64,000 nucleotides of DNA from Lunularia cruciata (GCA_948567375.1 OX419759.1:7470744-7534743); one strand, 5' to 3'; numbered from the stretch's first letter, positions 39,866-51,139 are shown. Notes: a model not told the origin generated them from the letters alone. A program made the numbers and translations.

Positions 39866-40086
39866 ATAGGGTAGGTATGGGTATACTAGAAATGAGCTTC
39901 AAGCTAATACGAAGTGAATGAAAATTAAACATGAGTTGTCTATCTCTTGGGATGGAAACGATTTGAAATCTGTTTTGTTCACGAAGAAAGCAGCTATAAG
40001 TAACCGTAATATAACTATGAATCTCATAGAGAGTTTGATCCTGGTTTAGGTGAACCATGGCGGCAGCATGCTTAACACATGCATGC
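39866..40086 (+). pseudogene. rrn16: Plastid rrn16 leader and first ~58 bp of 16S rRNA
   Basis: 'AGAGTTTGATCCTGG' at 40,029 and 'GGCAGCATGCTTAACACATG' ending near 40,082 are the conserved start of bacterial-type 16S rRNA. The ~160 bp upstream ('GGGTAGGTATGG', 'GAAGCAGCTATAAGTAA'-like, 'ACTATGAATCTCAT') follow the known plastid rrn16 promoter/leader region. The copy stops abruptly after 'GCATGC', so it marks the right edge of the plastid insertion. Confidence 0.9.
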
Positions 40087-41041
40087 CTTCAATGGCTTGT
40101 ATGTTCAGACTGAACATACCAATAGTCACAAAATTCAAATGGGCTACTGAAGATTAGGCCTCACTTTTCTTCAGATCGATTTGTCAATATCTTGGTAAAA
40201 GACTTCTTGTATGAGAGATCTTAAGAGACATTCTTCTTTATAACTTTCTTTTATGATTCACCGAGAAGTGAAGTTGTCAATATAGAGAGTTTAGAAACCT
40301 TGGGAAGTTTTCTACTTTAAAGTTATTCTTCTTCCTAGTTAGAGAATTATTTCTACATTCTTAAGAATCATAAAAAGTGTGTTTTGACATTCATAATTAG
40401 AGTTGAATTTATTCGGAGAATCCATTCTCATGGATGGATTCTTGTGATTGAAATGGACTTATTGACTTTCAAAACAAATTAGTTGAGGATTTACAAAGAA
40501 GATTTGGCATTGAGGAGAAATGTGAACCAAATCATTTCAGTCTTGAGTATTTTGACCTTGAAGATATTAATAGATAAACTATTGATAAAGGAGTAAATTT
40601 AACATTGGAATCCTTGATGAACAAGTGAATTTAAAAGCAAATTCAAGTTGTTAGTCGATTTGAAACTTGAATGCCAATTCCAAATTAGATTCAAAGTTAG
40701 TCTTGAAGTTGAATGTAAATTTTAAGATGGATCCAAAGGGTGTTTGTGTTAATAGACTAACTTCTTATGGGTATAATTTTGGGAAAAATGACCATACATC
40801 GGAGGATGTTTATGCAATTGGAGTCTCTTCTATGAAAATTGACTTTCTTGGATAACTATATATCATCCATCCTAAGAATGGAATCTATACTCGAATGTAC
40901 ATCATCCAATAAGAATGTAATCTATACTCGATTTCTAAATCCTCATACTATGAAAGTATTTGAGTAAGAGAAGAATTTTCTTTTTCATCCACAAAATCTT
41001 ATAATTATGCTAGTTGATGTATATTGGTAATATCTCTTGTC
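40087..41041. other. AT-rich stretch between the plastid insertion and the retroelement nest
   Basis: No gene recognised. A frame at 40,667-40,855 lies in sequence made of repeated 'AATTCAAGTT/TTGAAGTTGAA'-like words and is low complexity. A ~40-bp tandem duplication around 'ATCATCC..AAGAATG.AATCTATACTCGA' occurs at 40,863-40,932. Confidence 0.4.
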
Positions 41042-41656
41042 ATATATACATCATTATATAATATACATCAATATCAACATCATACACTATAGAAACACAA
41101 CTCACACATAAGTCATACATGAATTCTAAAGTGCCACTCAAATCAATTTCTCATCAACTCAAATCAGATCAATACTTGATCATTCATTCAATAATTTGTC
41201 ATCACTGATTATAGTCAAGCCACACCCACTCTAACTAAGAGACTCCAAGTGATGCTCGTCGGTTTTTTGTCCACCATAGCTAGGAACTCAAAGGCTCAAC
41301 ATCAAAGAAGTGAGCTCTCTAGGGCTACACTTCTAGGGTATACCTCTGATTGTGACCTAAATCTCTAACCCTAATGGCCTCATTGATGGTACACCTGACA
41401 ACAAAAATGGTGCAAGTGAAGTGGGCCCCACCAATACCCCAAACACAAAATCTGACAGCTAATAAGTAGTCTACGAGTAACTGCCAAAATCCCTCTGATT
41501 ACCAACACTACTACTCCAACATTTGAACAATCTAGGTGTGATGCTATAAATGACATGACATCTATTGCATGTATATACATCACTACATAACATACATTGC
41601 TATCAACATCATACACTATAGAAGAACAACTCACACATAAGTCATACATGAATTCT
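41042..41656 (+). repeat. Pair of ~85-bp direct repeats about 525 bp apart
   Basis: A block ending 'CATACACTATAGAA' + 'ACAACTCACACATAAGTCATACATGAATTCT' (given in parts) occurs at 41,042-41,127 and again at 41,568-41,656 with few differences. The unit could be part of a retroelement LTR linked to the integrase remnant to the right. Confidence 0.65.
41205..41333 (+). repeat. Direct repeat a, left copy (possible LTR piece)
   Basis: The block from 'ACTGATTATAGTCAAGCC' to 'CTCTCTAGGGCTACACT' is matched at 43,231-43,358 with roughly 80% identity by eye. The two copies flank the integrase remnant at 41,987-43,204, which suggests LTR-derived sequence. Confidence 0.6.
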
Positions 41657-41986
41657 TACATGCTACAATTGTTATCCTAGCTTGCGGTTAGGTCCTTCTA
41701 ACTCTAAATAGCCATCTACTTCAAGTATATGGTATACCCTGTGGTGTGCAAAGATCAAGAGGCCATGTGCTATCGAGCCCCATCGTTAGTCACCTACCTG
41801 CAATCTAAACCATATAAAGGGTGAACTAGGTGTAGGTCAAGTACATCTAGGACATAACCATTGTCCCTTAGGAACCACCATGAGAGGAGGAGTCAAACAT
41901 GCCATATGCCATCCTCTCAAAAAACTATCACACACCACCATATTAACAACTCCACAAGAGCCACATAACATACACCCGTAGCTTGC

Positions 41987-43204
41987 TCATACAAGTGCCA
42001 AGCTTGGATCCATAGTATTATCAATGTTTGGGAGGTGGCATGGCGCACAATTGTGCACATGGTCCTTCCAAAAAACACCATTATGTCCTTCTAACACAAG
42101 GATGCTAGAAGGCAAAACTTGACATACTCTCAAGATAGTGCGGTCCATAGTAACATCAAGTGTTATCGATGCTATTTGTTGTAGATATACATAGTCACTC
42201 AATTATAATCGACAGACTGAGGATTTATAACCTCTTCCTTGAATGGTAGCATAACGTAAGATATCCTTATGTTGAGTAATAGCCAAGTTCTCAAAGGCCA
42301 TTGACAACACTCTTAAAAGGATCTCTACCCGTTGAGAACATGTGCTTATCCATATATGTAGATCATCCAAGTCCAAAACTATAGTAGCATCAATGCTATT
42401 TGTTGTAGATACATAGTCACTTGGATATAATTGACAGATTGAGGATTTATAACCTCTTCCTCGAATGGTAGCATAATGTAAGATATCCTTATGTTGAGTA
42501 ATAGCCAAGTTCTCAAAGGCCATTGACATCACTCTCAAAAGGATCTCTACCCGTTGAGAACATGTGCTTATCCATATATGTAGATCATCCAAGTCCAAAA
42601 CTATAGTAGCATCTCGATGAATGACCATTGGTAAATTTGGATCTCATCCATAGAGTAAAAAGTAAGGAGAGAAGGATGCTAAGGAGGCTTGCCAGATGAA
42701 CCAATAGCCCATGGCTAACCAAAGTAACTAGAGATCTTAATCTCCTAAGTGGCCTCTCTATAAACCATACTTCCACAATCTCTCATTATTGTTTGAACCA
42801 TTTTCTTTGCTAAGCCAACTGCCTCAAGGTGATCTTGAGAAGTAATACAATGATCAATCAAAGCCTTGTCACAAATGACCTAAAACTCTCCCAAGAACAT
42901 TGTACCCTGATCAATCAAAACCTCAATTGGTCCACCAAAATGACTAAGAATGTGATCTAAGAACAAGTAAGTCATCCTTTCACTAGACTTGTCAAGAAGT
43001 GCCACCAACTCAATCTAATTGGAGAAGTGCTCCACCATAACCAAAACATACCGATGATGTCTCACAATCAACGGTAAAGGTCCAACAAAGTCCAAACTCC
43101 AACGGTCACCCTCATGATAGGTAATGGGTGTAATTGTGGCATAAGAGCATTAAGGGATGCTCTAACTTGGTCATACCACACATATGGCAACAAACTGATG
43201 TACA
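41987..43204 (-). pseudogene. Ty3/gypsy integrase remnant
   Basis: Reading - strand from 43,204: a CxxC pair (CHMCGM), then WSLDFVGPLP, RYVLVMVEHFSN, then LSHFGGPIEVLIDQGTMF, then GLAKKMVQT. These are the Zn-finger end and D-D-E core of an LTR integrase, but the usual catalytic Glu (GLAERMVQ in relatives, from memory) has become Lys. The C-terminal part runs to 41,987 with ILRVCQVLPSSILVLEG and CAPCHLPNIDNT, a tail I know from integrases of this kind. Stop codons interrupt the frame (for example after FSN). No RT or gag was found to its right, where a chromovirus LTR begins. It is clearly inactive. Confidence 0.85.
42203..42646 (-). repeat. 222-bp in-frame tandem duplication inside the integrase remnant
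   Basis: The words 'GATCATCCAAGTCCAAAACT' at 42,361 and 42,583 are exactly 222 bp apart, and the sequence between is repeated almost unchanged. The duplication adds 74 codons and keeps the frame open (IVLDLDDLHIWISTCSQR occurs twice). The few differences show it is younger than many of the mutations in the integrase. Confidence 0.9.
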
Positions 43205-43230
43205 TGGTATGCATCTGCCAGCAATTGGGC

Positions 43231-43358
43231 ATTGATTACAATCAAGTCACACCCACTCTACCTAAAAGACTTTAGGTGACACTCACCGGCTTTCTGTACA
43301 CTCTAGCTAGGAGCTCAAAGGTTCAACAAGAGAGAAGTGAGCTCTTTGGAGCTGCACT
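43231..43358 (+). repeat. Direct repeat a, right copy, cut by the chromovirus LTR
   Basis: Second copy of the 41,205-41,333 block ('GATTACAATCAAGTCACACCC' to 'TTGGAGCTGCACT'). It ends a few bases before the chromovirus LTR at 43,366, so the chromovirus or a rearrangement interrupts it. Confidence 0.6.
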
Positions 43359-43365
43359 CCAAGTT

Positions 43366-44107
43366 TGTAATGCTCCGAGGACAAGTGAAGAGAGAAAACA
43401 CAGATTGCACACTCAAACATTTGATGCCCAAGGGAGCACCTTCTCTTTATTATATAGACAAAGAGGATCTCCTCCAAGGAAGCTCCACCATAGGATTAGG
43501 GACACAGATAGGTGACATGTCAGCAAGCTCCACCCTTGGATTACTAACTTGGATGGGTGACATGTCTAGTCTAGGTCCCATCTGGTTGGTCAAACAAGCT
43601 TTGACCGGAGGGAATCTTTTAGGGAATCTTCTTGTAGGAATCTCAGAATCACGTAAGGTACCATTGGAAAGCTCTCGATGAGACAAAGCAAGGGGAGGGA
43701 AGGCCAGCCTTTCCTCTATTTAGGGAAGGGGGGGGGCATTTTGCATATTTTTGAGGCCTAATTCATCCGTTTAGGCCTCCAAAATTGCCTTCAAAGATTT
43801 CAGGCATATTTTGGTTCCTACTCTATTAGTAGAAGTCCCCTTTTGGTGAAACCTCTTTCTGATCTGTTTAGTCCATCATGTGTAACATCCTTCCAGATGT
43901 TACGAAACCAATTCTCACATTTAAATCATATGTCTAGCTATTGGTTCTAAGGTTCTCAAGTCTATTTCAGTTTTTGCCCTATTAGTAGAAGTACTCTTTT
44001 GGTGATACTTCTATCTTATCTATTTTGACCATCATGTATAACACCATTCTAGATGTTACCAAACCAAATTTCACATCTAGATCATATGGCTAGCTCTTGG
44101 TATTACA
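43366..44107 (-). repeat. 3' LTR of element 1
   Basis: Length is 742 bp, bounded by TG..CA. Compared with the right LTR it shows about 93% identity over the first ~75 bp by eye, plus indels such as the 12-base versus 7-base G runs near 43,730 and 49,590. It contains an inner pair of related blocks ('CATCATGTGTAACATCCTTCCAGATGTTA' type words, in part, around 43,880 and 44,035). Confidence 0.92.
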
Positions 44108-44119
44108 AACCTCCCTCCA
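44108..44119 (-). other. Polypurine tract of element 1
   Basis: On the - strand TGGAGGGAGGTT lies directly before the LTR start TGTAATACC. This is the expected plus-strand primer of an LTR retrotransposon, and it fixes the LTR edge at 44,107. Confidence 0.85.
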
Positions 44120-44120
44120 T

Positions 44121-44350
44121 TTAAGACGCAACGTCCTTGTTGTGCAATTGTTGCTCAAATGCTTGCACCAACACCGGTGCATGTGCCAAATTGGCAGCGA
44201 GCTCCCAGGTTGCTTCGTAGAGGGGGTAACCTTTCCATTGTACTAAATAGTCCACCCACGGATGGCGAGTACCACGCATGCATTTTTGGAGAATCTGCTC
44301 TACTTCATATTCCTCTATGCCATCGATGAGTGTCAGACAAGGTCAAATGT
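44121..44350 (-). pseudogene. Chromodomain of element 1 integrase
   Basis: The - strand reads IDGIEEYEVEQIL, then a segment ending VDYLVQWKGYP, then EATWELAANL, to a stop at 44,121-44,123. The EYEVEQIL / YLVQWKGY / TWE pattern is the canonical chromodomain with its aromatic cage residues (Y, W, and Y of KGY). Chromodomains are known to steer insertion toward heterochromatin. Frameshifts and two stops separate it from the rest of the integrase (44,376 onward). Confidence 0.92.
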
Positions 44351-44375
44351 CTTGTGTGGAATGACCATGGTCTGA

Positions 44376-45415
44376 TCAGGGAGCATATTTGCATAGTAGG
44401 GAGACATGGAACACTGGATGGATCTTCATGTGTGGTGGTAGCTTAAGGTGATAGGCCATAGTGCCGATGCAACAAAGAATCAAGAAAGGCCCAATGAAAT
44501 GAGGTCTGAGCTTACGAGGTCCAACTAATATGAGGTTGGTTGTCGATAGCCACACTTGATCCCCAACATTGAACTCCATGTGCCTACGTGTGCATCAGCA
44601 TACTACTTCTATCAATTTTGTGCAATATTCAATCAGTGCTTGGCGCTCTCCACACCTTGTTGGATTCTAGAAACAAATGTGTTGACTGCATTGACCTTGG
44701 TAGTCACTGGACGGATCTTCATCAAGGTAGAAGGTGTGAAGGGATGCTCACCATACATGAGGAAGAACGGAGTGACTTGGGTGGATGAATTCACTGAATT
44801 ATTGTAAGGGAATTCCACCAATGGGAGTAGGGTGTCCCATCTCTCTTGCTCTTCTAAGGTAAAGCCGAGTAACATGTCTTCAATCGTGCGATTAGCCCAC
44901 TCTGTTTGGCCATCTGTTTGTGGGTGGTAAGCTGTGAACATGGCCAACTTGGTTTTGAAGAAACCAAAGAGTGTTTGCCAAAACAAATTGGTGAATTGGG
45001 TGCCTTTATCGGTGATGAGTACTCTAGACAAGCCATGGTGAGCAAAGACTGCATCTAAGTATAATTGAGCTAGTTGTGGAGCGGTCACCTCCTTGGTGGT
45101 AGGGCGTACATGAATCATTTTCTTGAGCCGGTCCACAAAGACCATGATGGAGTCAAACCCTGAGGTGGTCTTGGGTAATTCACAAACGAGATCCATACTC
45201 ACTTGTTCCCAACGTTGGGTAGGAGTGGGGAGAGGTTGGAGGAGCCATGCAGGAGCTTGATTAGAAACTTTGTTCTATTGACAAAATAGGCAGTTACGCA
45301 CGTAGTCCATCACGTCGTTGCTCATCTTGGGCCAATAGTAATGGCGCTTGACTGCATCCAAGGTCTTGTCCACTTCGACATGAGCTACAATGGTCAAATT
45401 ATGACATTCTGCTAG
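44376..45415 (-). pseudogene. Integrase of element 1
   Basis: Near 45,265-45,410 is an H2C2 finger (ECHNLTIVAHVEVDKT, then CLFCQ), with a TAG immediately after CQ. The core (45,202-44,633) has the three acidic residues in VSMDLVCELP, LITDKGTQF and DGQTEWANRTIE. A GPF/Y-type region follows at 44,579-44,376 (LRPHFIGPFLI, then HPVFHVSLL). Sense codons for the core are intact, but the stop and frame breaks make the protein non-functional. Confidence 0.93.
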
Positions 45416-46962
45416 AATGGTGGTGCGTAATTCTGGGACATTTGGGATCCATAATCTGCCATCCCGAAAGGTGATCCATAGGTACTGGTAACACCTTTGG
45501 ATGATTGCGCTTCTACAATTTGTGGATCAGTTTTTATAGTAGCTAGAATCTCTGGCCTGAATTTAGGGTTAATCTTAACCTCTGCCACCAAGTTGTTTGC
45601 TATTGGCATGCGGGTGAATGCATTTGCAAGTTGCTTCTTACCTTCCATGTAGGTGATTGTCATGTTGAAGCATTGTCGCCACTCTGCCCACCAAATTTAG
45701 CGACAAGATAGATCCTTCTGCATCTCGAGGTAGACTAGAGGTTTGTGGTCTGTCTCTACTACAAATGCCTTCTCGCCCAGATAGTGCTTCCAATGCTTGG
45801 TTGCTAGAACGATGGCCAACTCTTCTTGTTCTGTGGTGTGGTAGTTGCGCTCTATCGGTAACAACTTTCAAGAGAAATATGCAATTGGATGCCATCCGTC
45901 ATGCCACTCTTGTTGTAGGACTGCTCCTATTGCTACGCTTGATGCATCTGTAGCCAACTTGATTGGATGTTTTGGGTCATACCACTTCAAGATTGGTGCA
46001 TGTAGCAAGGCAGTCTTCAATTCTTGAAAGGCCAACTCTTGTGCTGTTCTCCATGTCCACTTCTTCCCCTTGCCAAGTAGTGATGTTAAAGGCTGTGCAA
46101 CCTTGGAGAAGTCCTTGACAAATCTACGATAAAATCCCGTCAATCCCAAGAAGCTCTTAAGTTGAGTCTGATCTTTTGGGGCACTCCATTTTTGAATGAC
46201 TTCTATTTTATCTGTCAATACTTGAATGCCCTCTACACTTACTCTATGCCCCAAGTAGTCTACTTCAGACTTGCAAAACTCACACTTTGAGATTTTGGCG
46301 TACAATTGATTCTATCTTAGAATCCAGAGGACCTCTTGTAGATGTTGTTTGTGTTCTATCATCATGCTACTATATACTAAGATATCATCCAAGAAGATGA
46401 TAACAGACTTATCCAAGTATGGATGAAATATATCATTCATTAGACTCATGAAAGTGGCAGATGCATTGGTGAGGCCAAAAGGCATCACAAGATACTCAAA
46501 GTGGCCATACCTGGTTCAAAAGGCAATTTTGTACACATCCTCCATTGCAATTTGGATTTGATTATAACCGCTCCGCAAGTCCAATTTGGTGAAGTATCTT
46601 TCTCCATGGAGTTGATCAAATAGGTCATCTATGCGAGGTAAGGGGTATTTGTTCTTCACTGTTTGCTGATTAAGACCCCGATAGTCAATGCACATGTGCA
46701 TTGTACTATCCTTCTTCTTCACAAATAAGACAAGGGCCCCATATGGTGATACGCTAGGTTGTATGAACCCTTTTTGCAGCATCTCCTCAATTTGAGTCTT
46801 ACACTCCTCCAACTCATGAGGTGATAGGCGATATGGGGCCTTACAAGGAGGTGTCTTCACCGGGAGTGTCTCAATTTTGTGATCTACGTGCCTTTTTGGT
46901 GGTAATCCTAAGGGTAGATCATCGTGAAAGACATCTTGAAACTCATCCACCACATCCTTCAA
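45412..46962 (-). pseudogene. Reverse transcriptase and RNase H of element 1
   Basis: RT begins with [12 protein letters not shown] and [20 protein letters not shown], then [20 protein letters not shown] and [13 protein letters not shown]. The active-site FLDD is at 46,385-46,396. RT connection and RNase H follow at 46,305-45,868 (LGLTGFYRRFVKDFSKVA, LATDASSVAIGAVLQQ). The end of RNase H lies at 45,663-45,412 with ANAFTR in place of the usual ADALSR. The region is broken into at least three frames by stops and shifts. Confidence 0.93.
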
Positions 46963-47235
46963 TTTCTAAGGAATTTATCCATCAATTTGTGCACTTTGGA
47001 CTTCTCTTATTAGACCCATAAAACATCTATCGGTCTTACAAACAGTAGCCAACCCTATGACATATAGAGGCAGTTTCTGCCTATGTGATTTTTCTTTAAC
47101 CCCAATGATTGACCATTGGTGGGTTCTCACTACTTTCTTCCTCCAATCCACCATAGGGTTGTACTATTCCATCCATGGTATGCCTAAAATTGCATCATAA
47201 CGAGCTAATTATATCACTCGCTACTCAATTGCTTC

Positions 47236-47448
47236 CTAATATTCTCCTATAGAGAGGGTTACCCGTCTAGGTAATGATTCAATTCTCTCTGTTTGCCCAT
47301 TAGGTAACTCTACTTCTTCACTCCCATCTCTTTCCAGATCCATTCCCAATCTTATTGCAACAGAGCGAGATAAGAAATTCTCTATTGCTCTTGGATCTAT
47401 TAATACTCTCACTTGATTACCTTCTAGGATTCCATTCACGACAATCAA
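47236..47448 (-). pseudogene. Aspartic protease of element 1
   Basis: VRVLIDPRAIENFLSRSVA, then LPNGQTER, are typical of Ty3 proteases. The catalytic triad normally D-S/T-G reads D-P-R, so the active site is damaged. The fragment lies between gag and RT as expected. Confidence 0.85.
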
Positions 47449-47543
47449 TTGTGAGGTTGCCTTTTGGGATCTTTGCGCAATATTCTTCTTCCTTCCCTCG
47501 CTTCTCTACTTCCTTATTGAGCCAATAAGGCCGTGAGGTACAT

Positions 47544-49091
47544 TTACTGGCAATCTTCATTTTCCGAAGTGATTTCCACCTCCTCCTCTTCAATGTGCCT
47601 TTCCATGTTGTTCAAAGATTGCCTGTATGAAGGCCGAGGGCCTCTAGGAAAACAAGTGCAACAATTGGTAGATATGTGCCTAATAAGGCCACAATTGTAA
47701 CAACCACGTTGTTCTCCTCGAGTCTCTTCTCCTTGTGGGACTCCATCTCTTTGTTCTTCTACCCGTCTCCGCTCCACTTGAAGCGGTCGTGCTCCTCGAT
47801 CTCGAAATTGAAGGTTGCTCAATTCCATCGATATTGGTCCACCTATGTGTGGCATTTCTGCCTGATAATGTTGAGGTAGAACTACTCCTTCACCTCCACC
47901 TAATGCTCTTGTTATTCTCTACACACAAGCAATGGCTTCAAATACCGTGTGAGGATTTTGCACCATGACTTCTTGGTGAATCCGCTCTTTCAACCCTCAT
48001 TTGAAATTATCGAGAGCCTTTGTTGGACTCATGTCAGTAATTGCAACTTGTAGATCCAGAAATGCCTCCACATACTCTTGTATGCTATTCTTTTGTCTCA
48101 ATCCCCATAGTTGGGTTCAAGCCATCTGCACAGAATCTACCGATTGGAAATTCTTCAGCAGTCCTTGCATTGTTGTCTATGTGACCTCCCTTCTCTTTGC
48201 AAACATGGATCATTCCCAAGCATCATACCATGTGAGGGCTTTATCGGTCAAGTACCCACATGCAAACATGCCTGCATCATGCTCTGTGATCTCTTTTGAG
48301 AACAATCAGAAATATTGATTCATTCTCAAGATCCAATTTTCTACTACTCCCATCGTACGCTGCCCCTTGTAGGCTTGATGTTGCAGGTCTTCTTCATCCG
48401 GAGTAGGAATGTGGCTTCATCGTTGATAGGGTTTGTAGGCACGGGTGCCTCTCCAAGTACTTCAGTCGTAGGTACTGGGTTTTGAGATGGCTCTTCTTCT
48501 TGCATGGCTTGATTGTTCTTGAGGATCTACATTTGACTTTGTAATGTCTCCATGGTCATCTTAATCTATCAAAATTCATTCAACATCCCTTGCATTCCTT
48601 GCACCAGCTCTTGCACTTGCGGATCTATGGTTCCTGCAACACTCAATTGCTAATCTCTACTTCAATACAGAGTCAATATAATCACTCAGGAAGGTGCACG
48701 AACTATCGGAACTACCATTGGGACCTCAAAAGCTATCACTCGTTGATAATACTCCTCACCAAAATTCTTAACCACAAAATCTCTAAACATCACTTTTGGT
48801 CTCACTACATAATGGATTTCTACTTGAGTGTTGAAAGGGAGAGGATTTGGGACATTCATATCCATATTATCATAATAGAATGTAGATTGTCAAATCCCAC
48901 ACTCTGTCATATATCACCACAGGTAGAATCATTGGGTTCGGTGAGTTCATCACTCTATCCATGAATTCTGCACCAAAGTGATAAACTAGCAATACCCTCA
49001 TCTGTTCATGCTGGATATACATAACCTTGATGTGGAATGGGTTTGAGAATGGAAAGCTAGGTGTGGGAAATTGTCCTCCCGGTGCATCCAT
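47544..49091 (-). pseudogene. Gag of element 1
   Basis: The likely start is MDAPGG at 49,091, and the frame is interrupted soon after. At its C-terminal end (47,750-47,700) there is a zinc knuckle CYNCGLIRHISTNC, i.e. CX2CX4HX4C, which binds RNA in Gag. The region between is split over several frames. The same region is present, partly deleted, in element 3 (63,150-64,000 and 49,963-50,528), which helps confirm it as gag. Confidence 0.85.
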
Positions 49092-49206
49092 CCCATCTGC
49101 TCTCTAAAGTCCTTCCTAAGTCTATGTTCTCCACCTCAAATTACTCAGTTTTAGTAGTTTGTGCTATTCCAAGAGGGGTGATCCACTCTCTTGGACTAAA
49201 ACAATC

Positions 49207-49218
49207 GCTCTGATACCA
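49207..49218 (-). other. Primer-binding site of element 1 (initiator Met tRNA)
   Basis: One base inside the 5' LTR end, the - strand reads TGGTATCAGAGC, complementary to the 3' end of plant initiator tRNA-Met. This is the common primer of plant LTR elements and confirms the orientation. Confidence 0.95.
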
Positions 49219-49219
49219 T

Positions 49220-49962
49220 TGTAATACTCCAAGGACAAGAGAAGAGAGAAAACACAGATTGCACACTCAAACATTTGATGCCCCAAAGGAACACCTTCTC
49301 TTTATTATATAGACAAAGAGGATCTCCTCCAAGGAAGCTCCACCATAGGATTAGGGACACAGATAGGTGACATGTCAGCAAGCTCCACCCTTGGATTACT
49401 AACTTGGATGGGTGACATGTCTGGTCTAGGTCCTATCTGGTTGGTCAAACAAGCTTTGACCAGAGGGAATCTTTTAGGGAATCTTCCTGTAGGAATCTCA
49501 GAATCACGTGAGTAAGGTACTGTTGGAAAGCTCTTGATAAGACAAAGCAAGGGGAGAGGGAAGGCCAGCCTTCCCTCTGTTTGGGGGGGGAGCACTTGCA
49601 CATTTTTGAGGCCTAATTCATCCTTTTGGGCCTCCAAAATTGCCTTCAAAGATTTCAAGCATATTTTGATTCCTATTCCATTAGTAGAAGTCCCCTTTTG
49701 GTGATACCTCTTTCTGATCTGTTTAGTCCATCATGTGTAACATCCTTCCAGATGTTACAAAACCAATTCTCACATTTAAATCATATGTCTAGCTATTGGT
49801 TCTAAGGTTCTCAAGTCTATTTCGGTTTCTACCCTATTAGTAGAAATACTCTTTTGGTGATACTTCTATCTTATCTATTTTGACCATCATGTATAACATT
49901 ATTCTAGATGTTACCAAACCAAATTTCACATCTAGATCATATGGCTAGCTCTTAGTATTACA
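49220..49962 (-). repeat. 5' LTR of element 1, also abutting element 3
   Basis: Length is 743 bp, TG..CA. On its outer side it touches protease sequence of a second copy of the same family (49,963 onward) with no other flank between. It may therefore serve both as 5' LTR of element 1 and as the 3' LTR of element 3. Confidence 0.92.
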
Positions 49963-50528
49963 CCGTTCTTAGGACATATAGAGGCAGATCCTGCTTGGGT
50001 GTTTTTTCTTTAACCCCAATGATTGACCATTGGTGGGTTCTCACTTCTTTCTTCCTCCAATCTACCATAAGGTTGTAATGCTCCATCCATGGCATGCTTA
50101 AGATTGCATCATAACGAGCTAATTGTATCACTCGCTACTCAATTGCTTCCTAATATTCTCCTACAGAGAGTGTTACCCATTTAGGTAATGATTCAATCCT
50201 CTTTGTTTATCCGTTAGGCAACTCTACTTCTTCACTCCTATCTCTCTCTAGATCCATTCCCAATCTTATTGCAACAGAGCAAGATAAGAAATTCTCTATT
50301 GCTCTCGGATCAATTAATACTCTCACTTGATTGCCTTCTAGGACTCCATTCACAACAATCAAAATCTTTGCGCATTAGTCTTCTTCCTTCCCTTGCTTCT
50401 CTTCTTCCTTATTGAGCCAATAAGGCCGTGAGAACACGCTTGTAGCATGCTCCTTGATCTCTGTTGAGAACAGTCAAAAATATCAATGCATTCTCGAGAT
50501 CTAATTTTCCACTACTCCCATCATACGC
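49963..50528 (-). mobile_element. Element 3 (same chromovirus family), left fragment
   Basis: This matches element 1 at about 47,050-47,537 (protease region; same 'TTTCTTTAACCCCAATGATT' block), then jumps to the match at 48,268-48,356. About 730 bp of gag/protease, including the zinc knuckle, is thus deleted relative to element 1. RT, RNase H, integrase and chromodomain are missing altogether. It is interrupted on the right by element 2. Confidence 0.88.
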
Positions 50529-51139
50529 TGTTGGGGAATTTGTTTGGCCTCAAGAGTGCACCGGGCACCTGGCTGCTTGTGCTTAGTTTATCCTTGGCTT
50601 TCACAGAACTGGCTAGCTCATGTGGTTTTAGATATGGTTTTGGGACCTGACGGTTCCTAGGAGAGGCTGGGTCTTTTTTATGAACAACAGCTAGTATTCC
50701 ATTTAGCTCAACCAGGCCAGACTACTAAGTTGAACCTTTCATATAGACGGACTAAGAGCTCCTAAAATGGAGCTTCCACAACGCTAGTCACAGGTCAAAC
50801 ACGCTAGCATCTCAGCTCTACTAGACCTGCGAAATTATCTTTCCTATCTAACCTTCTCTCTCTTGTAAGGTCATTCATTCTCTTGCAAAGAAACCCATTT
50901 TCTGCCCTGCACTCTCAAGGCCTTGCTTTCCTGCAAAAATTTCTCTCCTCTACCCTGCACTCCTTGAAGGCATACTTCCTACCATTTGTTCATCTGGCCA
51001 CTGTCATGCTCAATAGTACTTTCAAAAGTTTTCTCTCTTCTTCTGTCACAGACCAAGGCCATGCAACCTTCAAAAATCTCTCTTCAATAGTTCATTCCCG
51101 TCTAGACCAAGCCTTGGAGACTCTCACTCCTTCACTCTG

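Larger units (their letters stand above)
43366..49962 (-). mobile_element. Decayed full-length Ty3/gypsy chromovirus (element 1)
   Basis: Two direct LTRs (43,366-44,107 and 49,220-49,962) start TGTAAT and end TTACA on the + strand. A primer site next to the right LTR and a polypurine tract next to the left LTR fix the - orientation. Between them lie, in 5'-3' order on the - strand, gag with a CCHC knuckle, protease, RT with FLDD, RNase H, integrase with H2C2 and D-D-E, and a chromodomain. This is the gene order of chromoviruses. Stops and frameshifts affect every domain. The 5 bases outside the LTRs (AAGTT left, CCGTT right) do not form a clean target duplication. Confidence 0.95.

Noticed and set aside
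43361-49967. AAGTT / CCGTT as a target-site duplication of element 1
   Set aside because: Only the last two bases agree, so it is not a credible 5-bp duplication. The shared-LTR arrangement explains the mismatch better.
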